Shown here piece after piece: positions 48,748 to 57,793 of a DNA stretch of 64,000 nt. Source of the stretch: Acidipropionibacterium jensenii DSM 20535 (lineage in GTDB: Bacteria > Actinomycetota > Actinomycetes > Propionibacteriales > Propionibacteriaceae). The DNA lies in the NCBI RefSeq assembly GCF_000425285.1, contig NZ_AUDD01000012.1, positions 1 to 64,000 of the forward strand, given 5' to 3'. The first letter of the stretch is position 1. The number at the start of each line of letters is the position of its first letter. Below the pieces are notes generated by a model that was not told the DNA's origin, searched no databases, and saw only the letters and a list, made by a program, of their open reading frames with translations. The translations under genes and the position numbers were made by a program.

Positions 48748-50841
48748 TCAGCTGCGCACCTCGTCGAGAGTGGCGAGCAGCTCGTCGGCGTACCGCTTGA
48801 TCTTGCTGGGGCCGATCCCCGAGATCTGTCGCAGATCATCGGGTCCCGAGGGCATCTGCTCGGCCACGGCCAGCAGGGTGGCGTCGGTGAGCACCACGAA
48901 GGCGGGCACCTTGTCGCGGTGCGCACGGTCCAGCCGCCAGGCGCGAAGCCGGTCCACCACGGCCGGGTCGACGTCGACCTCGCAGGCCATGTGATGACCC
49001 AGTTTCCGGTCGGCGGCGGCGGTGAGGGGACCCCCGCAGACCCGGCAGTCCAGCAACTTGACAGTGCGGTGTCTGGCGGGTCGCCCCGAGGTCGACGTCG
49101 TGGCGGCGTCCGGGGTGCCCGGAAGCCCCTTGAGGTAGCGCGAGATGCCGTACCGGCCCTTGGCGGTGCTGTTGCGGGCGAAGGTGATGTACAGGTGCCG
49201 GCAGGCACGGGTCACCGCGACGTGAAGAAGGCGCCTCTCCTCGGCCAGTTCCTCGGGCCGGGTGGCCATCACGAAGGGCACCATCGCGTCCGAGACGCCG
49301 ATCAACGCCACCCCGCGCCACTCCAGCCCCTTGGCGGCGTGCATCGTGGAGATCGTGACCCCGTCCACAGCCGGGGCCTGCTGCAGTGCGGCCGCCTGCT
49401 GGAAGGCCCGGTCGACATCGGCCAGACGGGCCTGGGAGTCCCCGGTCATCACCGTGCCGGCCAGGTCGTGGAGGGCCTGGAGAGACTCCCACCGCTGCCG
49501 CACGCTGCCCTGGCCCTCCGGGGCCTGGGCCGTCCAGCCCAGCCCGGCGAGCACCTCCTCGGCGTCCTGGAGTCCCAGGCCGGCCTCCCCCGGACCCTGC
49601 TCGACGCGCCGGGAGACCGCCGCCAGGGTCTGGCGAACCTCGGCACGGTCGTAGAACCTCTCGGCCCCCTTGATGAGGTAGGGGATCCCGGCCTCGGTGA
49701 GCGCGGTCTCCAGGGCCGGGGCCTGGGAGTTGACCCGGTGCAGCACGGCCAGATCTGCCCAGCCGATCCCCCTGCCGTGCAGCTCGCTCAGCCAGGCGGC
49801 CACCCCGGCGGCCTCCGCAACCTGGTCGGCGAAGGCTGCGAAGCGCGGCTGCGGGCCGTCCTCGGCCTGGGCGACGAGACGCACCCCCTGGTCCTCGCCG
49901 ATCTGGTTGTCCTTCTTCCCGCCATGGTGCAGCACGGTGTTCGCCAGGGCCACGATCTGCGGGGTGGAGCGGTAGTTGCGCATCAGTTCTATCCGGGTGG
50001 CGCCGGGATGCTCGGCGAGGAAGCCGGTGAGGTACTCGGCCCTGGCTCCGGCGAAGGCGTGGATGGACTGGTGCGGGTCCCCCACCACGCACACGTCGTC
50101 GCGTCCCCCGAACCACAGCTCCAGCAGGGTGTGCTGGATCGGGGAGACGTCCTGGTACTCGTCGACCACGAAGTGGCGGTACTGGTCGTGCACCCGGGCG
50201 GCGATCTCGGGATGGTCGGTGAGCAGGCCGACCGCGCACAGCAGGATGTCGTCGAGATCGATCACCCCGGTCTCCCTCTTGACGGCCTCATATCCCGACA
50301 GCACCCGGCCCACGACCGCCGCCGAGGCCCCGGCGACGACTCGTCCCTCGGCCCTGGCCAGTGCCGGGTACTGCTCCGTTCCGACGTTGGAGACCTTGGC
50401 CCAGGAGACCTCGGCCGACAGGTCGCGCAGCAGGGCGGTGTCCACCCCCAGGCCGACTCTGCGGGAGGCCTCGGCGAGCATCCGGAACCGGGCGTCGGAG
50501 ACTCGCGGCAACTCGCAGCCGTAGGCGCTCGGCCAGAAGTACCGCACCTGACGCAGTGCGGCCGAGTGGATGGTTCGCGCCTGCACTCCCCGCACTCCCA
50601 AGGCTGCGAGCCTGCCCCTCATCGTGCCGGCGGCCCGGGTGGTGAAGGTCACCGCCAGGGTCCGGTGCGGGTCGGCCCGCCCGGTGGCGGCCGCCCAGGC
50701 GATCCGGTGGGTGATCGCCCGCGTCTTGCCGGTCCCCGCCCCGGCCACCACGCAGACCGGGGCGCCGAAGGTGGTGGCGACCTGGCGCTGCTCGGGATCC
50801 AGGGCGTCGAGTATCCGGTCGGCAGTCTCATCGGGTGTCAC
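48748..50841 (-). CDS. uvrD2: ATP-dependent DNA helicase UvrD2
   Basis: A 697-residue superfamily 1 helicase. Walker A VVAGAGTGKTRAITHRI near 35, FVVDEYQDVSPIQ (motif II), LMRNYRSTPQIVALANTVL (motif IV), STMHAAKGLEWRGVALIG (motif V) and HVAVTRACRHLYITFAR (motif VI) are all intact. The C-terminus has a cysteine-containing linker (LLDCRVCGGPLTAAADRKLG) and an HRDC domain (LRQISGIGPSKIKRYADELL), the UvrD2 layout known from mycobacteria. GTG 50841 follows TAGTGT by 7 nt (leaderless); a longer upstream frame has no start signal. It is divergent from recC across 167 bp. Confidence 0.94.
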   Translation of the reverse strand: MTPDETADRILDALDPEQRQVATTFGAPVCVVAGAGTGKTRAITHRIAWAAATGRADPHRTLAVTFTTRAAGTMRGRLAALGVRGVQARTIHSAALRQVRYFWPSAYGCELPRVSDARFRMLAEASRRVGLGVDTALLRDLSAEVSWAKVSNVGTEQYPALARAEGRVVAGASAAVVGRVLSGYEAVKRETGVIDLDDILLCAVGLLTDHPEIAARVHDQYRHFVVDEYQDVSPIQHTLLELWFGGRDDVCVVGDPHQSIHAFAGARAEYLTGFLAEHPGATRIELMRNYRSTPQIVALANTVLHHGGKKDNQIGEDQGVRLVAQAEDGPQPRFAAFADQVAEAAGVAAWLSELHGRGIGWADLAVLHRVNSQAPALETALTEAGIPYLIKGAERFYDRAEVRQTLAAVSRRVEQGPGEAGLGLQDAEEVLAGLGWTAQAPEGQGSVRQRWESLQALHDLAGTVMTGDSQARLADVDRAFQQAAALQQAPAVDGVTISTMHAAKGLEWRGVALIGVSDAMVPFVMATRPEELAEERRLLHVAVTRACRHLYITFARNSTAKGRYGISRYLKGLPGTPDAATTSTSGRPARHRTVKLLDCRVCGGPLTAAADRKLGHHMACEVDVDPAVVDRLRAWRLDRAHRDKVPAFVVLTDATLLAVAEQMPSGPDDLRQISGIGPSKIKRYADELLATLDEVRS

Positions 50842-50848
50842 GGGGTGA

Positions 50849-50854
50849 ACACTA
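50849..50854 (-). promoter_or_regulatory. -10 box for a leaderless uvrD2 transcript
   Basis: TAGTGT on the minus strand, 7 nt before GTG 50841. Confidence 0.45.
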
Positions 50855-51008
50855 GGCGCGGCCCACGACGGTTTCCCAGCCCGCCGGGTCTGCGACGGTC
50901 CCACCGCCCCCGATCGGCAGTCCCTGCCGGACCCGGATGCAACGGCCCGTCGGGACCGGTCCACCGGGAGCGTGACGATATGGTCTGGCCAGGACGGGAG
51001 GCCAGCAG

Positions 51009-54000
51009 ATGAGCACTCAGCGGAGCGCGACCGTGACGGTCGTCGACTCATGGGAGTGTGCCGTCCGGGAGGTCCTGGACGCCCTGCAGCCGCCCGCCGA
51101 TCCCGACGTCGACCCCTTCCGGCTCCCTCTGCTGGTGGCTCCGTCGCGGGCCCACGGCCGGGCCATCGCCCAGCAGTTGGCCCTCCGCGACGGGATCGCG
51201 GCGGGCATCGGAGGGGTGACGCCGGCTCGGCTGCGCACCGATCTGGAGAGCCTGCTGCTGGGTCTGCACACCGCCGACGACCCCTGGCGCGGAGCGGCTC
51301 TGGCCCTGCGCATCGCCGGGGTCCTCGACGACGTCGATCAGCCGTGGGCGCTGCCGGTCCGCCAGCACCTGACCGCCCTGGTGACCAGTGGGGTGCCCAG
51401 TCCGGCCTGGGATCTTGCCAGGCGCACCGCCGCCGATCTCGAGACGGTGGCGGGGCAGTGGCCCCAGATCCTCACCAGCTGGGCCCGCGGAGAGGATGTC
51501 GACGCCGCCGGACGCCCGCTGGACCCGGCCCACGCCTGGTGGGCGCCGCTGTGGCGCAGGCTGCTGGACCAGGATCACGACGTCCCGGACCCCGCCCGCC
51601 GTCGCGACCTGCTGGCCGACGCCCTGGCCGATCCGTCGACCGTGCTGCCATGGTCGCGCTGCGCCTGGCTGACCGGACCCTCCAGCACCCCGGCCGATCG
51701 CGATCTGGCGGCGAACCTGGGACGGCGTCTCGGCTGCCGGGTGATCCATCTGGACACCGCCTGCCGCACTGTCGGGGACCAGACACTTCCCACCACCGAT
51801 GGTGCCTGGGGATCCTTCAACCGCGTCAGGACAGCCTCCCGCACGGCCTGGCAGCGTCGCCTCGACGGCCAGCCGGCGACGACCGGTCCCCGTCCCGGCA
51901 CCGGGTCCGACACCGGAGCGGATTCAGGACCCGATTCAGGCTCCGAGGAGGGACCGGGAGCGAGCGCAGGGGCGGGTGGCCCCACCACTCTGCTCGCGGC
52001 CCTGGTCGGCGGCTCGACCGGGGAACGACCCGCGCCCGACGGCACCGTGCGCATCCACGACTGCCACGGCCCGGACCGACAGGTCGAGGTGGTTCGCGAC
52101 GTGCTGTGCGAGGCGATCGCCGAACTGCCCGGCCTGGAGCCGCGGGACATCGTCGTCGTCTGCCCCGATCCCCAGGTCGAGCAGATGCTGGCGGCCCTGG
52201 TCTGCCCGGCCGACCCGGCGGCCGAGGGCGCCCATCCGGCGCGCAGCCTGCGCGTTCAGGGTCCCGCCCACCAGACGACCAATCCGGTCGCCGAGGCGGT
52301 GGTGCGGGTGTTGGGACTGGGATCGGCCAGGGCCGGCGGTTCGGGACTGATCCAGCTGTGCGCCATGCCGGCGGTCGCACGGAGGTTCTCCTTCTCCCCC
52401 GACGAGCTCGCCGAGATCGCCCGGCTGGTCACCGATGCCGGGATCCGATGGGGGTTGGACGCCGGGTCGCGGGCCCGCGCCGGGCTGCCGCAGGTCCGGC
52501 AGTCGACCTGGCTGGCAGGGGTGGAGCGGATGCTGCTCGGGGCGGCGATGTCATCGACCCCGCCGGGATGGCTGGCCACCGTCACCCCGGTGGAGGGGGT
52601 CGGATCGGCCGACATCGACCTGGTCGGGCGGCTCGCCGAGCTCATCTCGCGGGTGCGGCGCGCCGTCCTGGACAGCACGCAGCCCGCCACCGTCGAGCAG
52701 TGGACCGGTCGGATCGCCCGGATGGTGGCCGAGCTCACCGCCTCACCAGCCGCCGGAGCCTGGCAGGGGCCGGCCACGGTCGGCACCCTGGCACGACTGG
52801 CCGCGGGCCCCGAGGTCCGACTGGGCGTCACCGAGGTCATCGCGCTGCTGGAGGATCGGGTCCCGGCGGCCCGACCCCCGATCTGGTTCGACGGCAGCAC
52901 CCACGTGTGCGGACCGAGAGACCTGGACGGGATCGCCCACCGGGTCGTGATCCTGCTCGACCCCGACGGCGGCGGCGAGCCGCCCGACGAGCTGCGCGGG
53001 CTGCGCGATCCCGGCGATCCCGAGCGCGACCCCGGCGCCCTGGCCCGCCAGCTGCTGTTCGACGCGGTGGCCTCCGCCCGGCAGCGTCTGGTGGTGGTGC
53101 GGCAGGCCCACGACCCGGTGACCAACGCGCCGGTCCTTCCCGGCCCCTTCTCCGCCACCCTGGACGCCGCCATCGACCGGCTGGGCGTCGATGCGGCCGC
53201 CGTTCATCTCGACCACGGTCTGCAACCCTTCTCCCGCACGGAGTTCGACCCTGACCGGCAGCGCCGTAGTTTCGACCCGGCGTGTGCAGCCGGAGCCACC
53301 GCCTCGTGCCTGGCCCCCGGCGTCATCACCGCCGAACCGCGCATCGCCCCGCTGCTGCCGGCTCCCGCCTCGGTGGGCGCCGGCGTGTGGTCGCCCGCCG
53401 ATCTCGCCGGTGTGCTGCTCAACCCGGCGAGGGCCCTGCTGCGCGCCCGGCTGGGCACCGACACCCGCAGCTGGCGCGAGGAGCCCGCCGACGAGCTCCC
53501 GCTGGACCTGGGGCCGCTGGACAGCTACGGGGTGCGCGCCCGGCTGCTGGCCGATCTGGAACGGGGCGCCAGTCCCGAGGACGCCCGGACCGCCGAGCGG
53601 CTGCGCGGTTCCACCCCGCCGGGCCGGATCGGCCTGGATGCGCTGGCCACCGAGCTCGACCGGGCCACCGCGATCCGGGCCACCGCCCAACGCGCCCGCG
53701 CGGCGGGCTCCGAGCAGCTGGTCGACGTCGATGTGGCGCTGTCCGGCGGCGATCTTCCTCCGCTGTCATGGCCCCAGGGCGCCCTCACCGAGCCGGATCG
53801 CCGGCTGCGGGTCGCCGGTCGGGTCCCGGTGTGGGGCGACGCGGTGGTGCACGCCAGTCCCTCGCGCGCCTCGGCCCGGGACCTGCTGAGGAGCTGGATC
53901 GAGCTGTTGTGCGTTGCGGACGGGCGGCCCGGCCAGTGGCGGGCTGTGCTGGCGTCGAACTCCCAGCCCTGGATCCTGGCGGCGCCCGACCCGCAGCGGG

Positions 54001-54329
54001 CCGCCGACCTGCTCGCCGGGCTCGCCCGACTGGCGTGGTGGTCGACACAGCAGCTGGTGCCCCTGCCGCTGCGCACGATGGCGGTGATCGGTGGCCTGAC
54101 CCGCGGCCCCCGTGCCGAGTGGGCCACCGAGAGGTCCGGGGTGGGCGTCCAGTGGGCCCGTGAGTTCGACGACGACTGGGCCGTCTTCCTCGACGAGGAC
54201 GAGCAGAGCCTCCGGGCCACCTGCCTGGCCCGCGGAACGACCGCGGAGGATCTTGGCCGGTGGCTCTTCGAACCCGTCCAGGCCGCCTCCGGTCGCCCTG
54301 CCGTCGGCTCTCCCGGGGGGTCTCGATGA
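51009..54329 (+). CDS. recC: Exodeoxyribonuclease V gamma subunit
   Basis: A 1106-residue RecC homologue, the subunit that splits DNA strands and recognises Chi. LLVAPSRAHGRAIAQQLALR at the N-terminus is the helicase-like first motif without a working Walker A, as expected for RecC. RLGCRVIHLDTACR and VLCEAIAELPGLEPRDIVVV correspond to later fold elements; the C-terminal nuclease-like domain lacks the catalytic Asp/Lys. An acidic Gly/Ser stretch near 298-325 is specific to this copy. The ATG has GGGAGG upstream. It is coupled to recB by an ATGA overlap. The Chi sequence used cannot be inferred. Confidence 0.92.
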   Translation: MSTQRSATVTVVDSWECAVREVLDALQPPADPDVDPFRLPLLVAPSRAHGRAIAQQLALRDGIAAGIGGVTPARLRTDLESLLLGLHTADDPWRGAALALRIAGVLDDVDQPWALPVRQHLTALVTSGVPSPAWDLARRTAADLETVAGQWPQILTSWARGEDVDAAGRPLDPAHAWWAPLWRRLLDQDHDVPDPARRRDLLADALADPSTVLPWSRCAWLTGPSSTPADRDLAANLGRRLGCRVIHLDTACRTVGDQTLPTTDGAWGSFNRVRTASRTAWQRRLDGQPATTGPRPGTGSDTGADSGPDSGSEEGPGASAGAGGPTTLLAALVGGSTGERPAPDGTVRIHDCHGPDRQVEVVRDVLCEAIAELPGLEPRDIVVVCPDPQVEQMLAALVCPADPAAEGAHPARSLRVQGPAHQTTNPVAEAVVRVLGLGSARAGGSGLIQLCAMPAVARRFSFSPDELAEIARLVTDAGIRWGLDAGSRARAGLPQVRQSTWLAGVERMLLGAAMSSTPPGWLATVTPVEGVGSADIDLVGRLAELISRVRRAVLDSTQPATVEQWTGRIARMVAELTASPAAGAWQGPATVGTLARLAAGPEVRLGVTEVIALLEDRVPAARPPIWFDGSTHVCGPRDLDGIAHRVVILLDPDGGGEPPDELRGLRDPGDPERDPGALARQLLFDAVASARQRLVVVRQAHDPVTNAPVLPGPFSATLDAAIDRLGVDAAAVHLDHGLQPFSRTEFDPDRQRRSFDPACAAGATASCLAPGVITAEPRIAPLLPAPASVGAGVWSPADLAGVLLNPARALLRARLGTDTRSWREEPADELPLDLGPLDSYGVRARLLADLERGASPEDARTAERLRGSTPPGRIGLDALATELDRATAIRATAQRARAAGSEQLVDVDVALSGGDLPPLSWPQGALTEPDRRLRVAGRVPVWGDAVVHASPSRASARDLLRSWIELLCVADGRPGQWRAVLASNSQPWILAAPDPQRAADLLAGLARLAWWSTQQLVPLPLRTMAVIGGLTRGPRAEWATERSGVGVQWAREFDDDWAVFLDEDEQSLRATCLARGTTAEDLGRWLFEPVQAASGRPAVGSPGGSR

Positions 54330-57300
54330 CGGACATCCCTCAGACGGGCCGACCCTTCGACATCACCGCCGACCTGCCCCACGGCACCACCCTTCTCCAG
54401 GCCAGTGCCGGCACCGGGAAGACCTGGGCGATCGCCGCTGTGGTGGCCCGCGCGGTCGCCTCCGGTCAGGTGAGCATGGACCGGGTGCTGCTGGTGACCT
54501 TCAACCGGTCGGCGGCGCGACAGCTGAGGTCGCGGGTCCACGCGAGACTGGTCTCGGCCCACCGGCTGCTCACCGGGGGGCGGGACGCCGCAGACGAACT
54601 GGACACCGTCCTGGCGTCGCGACCCGACGGCGAGCGCGCCCAGATGGCGGACCGGCTGCGGGCGGGTCTGGACGCCTTCGAGGACGCCACCATCACCACC
54701 ACCCACGAGTTCGCCTCGAGGATGCTCGACGAGCTGGGGGTGCTGGCCGACCACGACCGGTCCTCACGGCTGCTGGCCGACGCGGGACCTCTCACCGACC
54801 AGGTGGCCGCCGACCTGTACCTGAGGGCGAATCTGGACCAGGACAGGCCGCCCTCCCCCGCACCCTCTCTTCGACTGGCCCGACAGGTCGCCGTCCAGTA
54901 CCGCGAGGTGGAGATCGCAGAACCCTCGGGGACCCCCCGATCCCTGGACCGGACGCGGTGGGCCCGGGCGGTGCGGGCCGAGGTGGACCGGCGCAGCAGG
55001 GCTCAGGGCTGGCACACCTTCGACGACCTGATCGCCGACCTGGCCCACGCACTGGCCGATCCGGACCGCGGTCCGGCGGCGGTCCGGACGCTGTCGACGC
55101 GCTTCTGCCTGGTGATGGTCGACGAGTTCCAGGACACCGACCCGCTCCAGTGGGCGGCCCTCGACCTGGCTTTCCGGGGCAGGGTCGACCTGTGGCTGAT
55201 CGGCGACCCCAAGCAGTCCATCTACGCCTTCCGGGGAGCCGACATCCACTCCTACCTGGAGGCCACCGAACGGGTCGACCGGGTGCTGGCGCTGAGGGTC
55301 AACAGGCGCGCCGACCAGCCGGTGGTGGCCGGCATCTCGCACCTCTTCGGCCCGGCCCTGCTGGGCGACTCCAGGATCCGCCTGGAACCGGTGGAGGCCT
55401 GGCACACCGGCAGCCGGCTGGGATGCCGGGCCACCGATGGACACCGCTACAGCTGGGAGCGACCGGTTCAGCTGCGCTGCATCCGGTCAGAGCGGGGCTC
55501 GATGGACGGTGCCACCGCCGACCGGCGGATCGCCGAGGACCTGGCCAACCAGGTGGTGATGATGCTGGAGGGAGGCTCCACCTGGACCGATGACGACGGC
55601 CGGGTGCGTCCCCTGAGCGCCCCCGACATCGCCGTTCTGGTGCGCACCCGACGGCGGGGTTCCCAGATCCGGGCGGCGCTGGCCTCGGTCGGCCAGCCGG
55701 CCGTCTTCAGCGGGGACGAGTCGGTGTGGAGCAGTGCCGCCACCGCGGACCTGATCGACCTGCTGGACGCTCTGTCGCGACCCGAACCGGCGGTGATGGC
55801 ACGACTGGCCCTGTCGCCACTGGGTGGGGGTCGTCCCGAGGAGATGGTGCGTCCCGACTCACGGGTCAGGCCCGATCTCGCGGTGTCGATCGGATCGTGG
55901 GCCCGGCGCTGGGACCAGCTGGGCCCCTGGGGGCTGGTCGACGAGGCGGTGCGACGACCCGGGGTGATGCCCTCGATGCTCTCCGATCCTCGCGGCGAGC
56001 GGTATCTCACCGACCTGCGCCAGGCGGCCCAGTTGTCGGCCACCGAGTCCCGGGACCGGGCGGACGGCTCCCTAGCCGGCCCCGAGGGAGCCGGCCGGCC
56101 AGGCCCGGCCGAGCTCGCCGGGTGGCTGCGGGACCAACGGGACTCGGCCTCGGTGGAGTCCCCGCGACGCCTGGAGACCGATCGGCGGGCGGTGACGATC
56201 ATGACCATTCATCAGGCCAAGGGGCTGGGTTTCCCGGTCGTCCTGCTGCCCGACGCGGCCCGCAGCTGGCCCATGAGGGACAGGGACGAGCCGCTGGTCT
56301 GGCATGACGGGGCCCGACGGGTCCTCGACCTGGGAGGAGGCCAGGGCCACCGCCGGGAGCAGGCGTGGGAGTCGCATCTGGCCGACCAGCGGGCCGAGGA
56401 CCTGCGCACCCTCTACGTCGGACTCACCCGGGCCCGGTCCGCCCTGCGGCTGTGGTGGGCCCCGGACCGGCGACAGCACCGTGGTTCGCCGCTGCACCGG
56501 CTGCTCGCCTTCGACCACCTGTCGGTGCAGACCCCCGGCCCCGGCCAGCAGGACGTCGATCCGGCCCGGCTGAGCTGGCTCGATCCCTCCCTCATCGAGG
56601 TGGCCCAGGTGCCTCGCCAGATGCTGCTGACCCGCCATGACCGGGCGGCGGAGTCCGCGGTGGCGGCTCCTCGCAGCCTGGACCGACGGATCGACCGCTC
56701 CTGGGGACGCACCTCCTACTCCGGTCTGACGGACGGTCTGCACACCTTCGGTGTCGATCCCCGGGCCAGTGGTGCGGACCGACCGGCAGGCACCGATGAG
56801 CCGCAGGAGGCCGAGACCTCGACGCAGACGACCGAGGCCATCGGCGGGCAGGACCCGGGGTCGGGGCTGTGCGCGATGCCCGGCGGAACCGCCTTCGGCA
56901 CCCTGGTGCACGCCATTCTGGAGCGGGTCCGTCCGGTCGGCGAGGGGCTGTCCGCCGATGTTGCGGACCAGACCTCGGCGGCTCTGGCCCAGACCCCCCT
57001 TCCGGGGGTGAGCCCCGAGGATCTCGCCCGGGGCCTGGTCGACGTGATGCGCACCCCGCTGGGCGAGCTCACCTCGGGCCTGAGACTGTGCGACATCGGC
57101 GAGGGGAACCGGCTCGCCGAGCTCGGCTTCGAGTTGGCGATGGCGCCCGACTCCCGGCACGCCTCGGTGCTGGCCGACATCGCGGCCGCCCTGAACGACC
57201 CCGGTCTGGTGTCCCCCGAGGATCCGCTGGCCGACTACGGACGCGTGCTGGCCGACTCCCCCGCCTCCGACCGGGTCCTGGCCGGATTCCTCACCGGCTC

Positions 57301-57793
57301 CCTGGACGCCGTGCTGAGACTGCCCGACCAGCGCCATGTCGTCGTCGACTACAAGACGAACCGGGTCCCGCTGCCTCCCGGGGAGTCGCTGGAGCCTCGG
57401 CACTACGGCCACGCGACGATGACGCAGATGATGATCGACTCGCACTATCCCCTCCAGGCGATCCTCTACAGCGCCGCGCTGCACCGCTTCCTGGCGGCCC
57501 GACTGCCCGGGTACGATCCCGCGCGCCACCTCGGCGGGGTGGGCTATCTGTTCGTCCGGGGAATGACCGGCGACACCCCTGCACCGGCAGCCCCGGTGCT
57601 GGGCGGCTCTGTTCAGGGCAGCTCAACCTCGGGCAGCTCGCTCCAGGGCGACTCGGCCCGGGACACCCCCACCGGGGTGTTCAGCTGGTACCCCCGCCCC
57701 GAGCTGGTGGTGCGGGTCTCCGAGCTGCTGTGGCGCAGCAGCCCCGATCGCACCGACTCGCCCTCGGCTGCTCAGGAGGGCCGCCATGACTGA
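54326..57793 (+). CDS. recB: Exodeoxyribonuclease V beta subunit
   Basis: A 1155-residue helicase-nuclease. Walker A LLQASAGTGKTWAIAAVVAR near 30, VMVDEFQDTDPLQWAALDLA (motif II), IGDPKQSIYAFRGAD (motif III), MTIHQAKGLGFPVVLLPDAA (motif V) and LYVGLTRARSALRLWW (motif VI). The C-terminal PD-(D/E)XK nuclease has GTLVHAILERV, GSLDAVLRLPDQRHVVVDYK and the KTN of the catalytic motif, so the nuclease looks intact. It forms RecBCD with its neighbours. recC-recB overlap 4 nt, recB-recD 8 nt. Confidence 0.95.
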   Translation: MTDIPQTGRPFDITADLPHGTTLLQASAGTGKTWAIAAVVARAVASGQVSMDRVLLVTFNRSAARQLRSRVHARLVSAHRLLTGGRDAADELDTVLASRPDGERAQMADRLRAGLDAFEDATITTTHEFASRMLDELGVLADHDRSSRLLADAGPLTDQVAADLYLRANLDQDRPPSPAPSLRLARQVAVQYREVEIAEPSGTPRSLDRTRWARAVRAEVDRRSRAQGWHTFDDLIADLAHALADPDRGPAAVRTLSTRFCLVMVDEFQDTDPLQWAALDLAFRGRVDLWLIGDPKQSIYAFRGADIHSYLEATERVDRVLALRVNRRADQPVVAGISHLFGPALLGDSRIRLEPVEAWHTGSRLGCRATDGHRYSWERPVQLRCIRSERGSMDGATADRRIAEDLANQVVMMLEGGSTWTDDDGRVRPLSAPDIAVLVRTRRRGSQIRAALASVGQPAVFSGDESVWSSAATADLIDLLDALSRPEPAVMARLALSPLGGGRPEEMVRPDSRVRPDLAVSIGSWARRWDQLGPWGLVDEAVRRPGVMPSMLSDPRGERYLTDLRQAAQLSATESRDRADGSLAGPEGAGRPGPAELAGWLRDQRDSASVESPRRLETDRRAVTIMTIHQAKGLGFPVVLLPDAARSWPMRDRDEPLVWHDGARRVLDLGGGQGHRREQAWESHLADQRAEDLRTLYVGLTRARSALRLWWAPDRRQHRGSPLHRLLAFDHLSVQTPGPGQQDVDPARLSWLDPSLIEVAQVPRQMLLTRHDRAAESAVAAPRSLDRRIDRSWGRTSYSGLTDGLHTFGVDPRASGADRPAGTDEPQEAETSTQTTEAIGGQDPGSGLCAMPGGTAFGTLVHAILERVRPVGEGLSADVADQTSAALAQTPLPGVSPEDLARGLVDVMRTPLGELTSGLRLCDIGEGNRLAELGFELAMAPDSRHASVLADIAAALNDPGLVSPEDPLADYGRVLADSPASDRVLAGFLTGSLDAVLRLPDQRHVVVDYKTNRVPLPPGESLEPRHYGHATMTQMMIDSHYPLQAILYSAALHRFLAARLPGYDPARHLGGVGYLFVRGMTGDTPAPAAPVLGGSVQGSSTSGSSLQGDSARDTPTGVFSWYPRPELVVRVSELLWRSSPDRTDSPSAAQEGRHD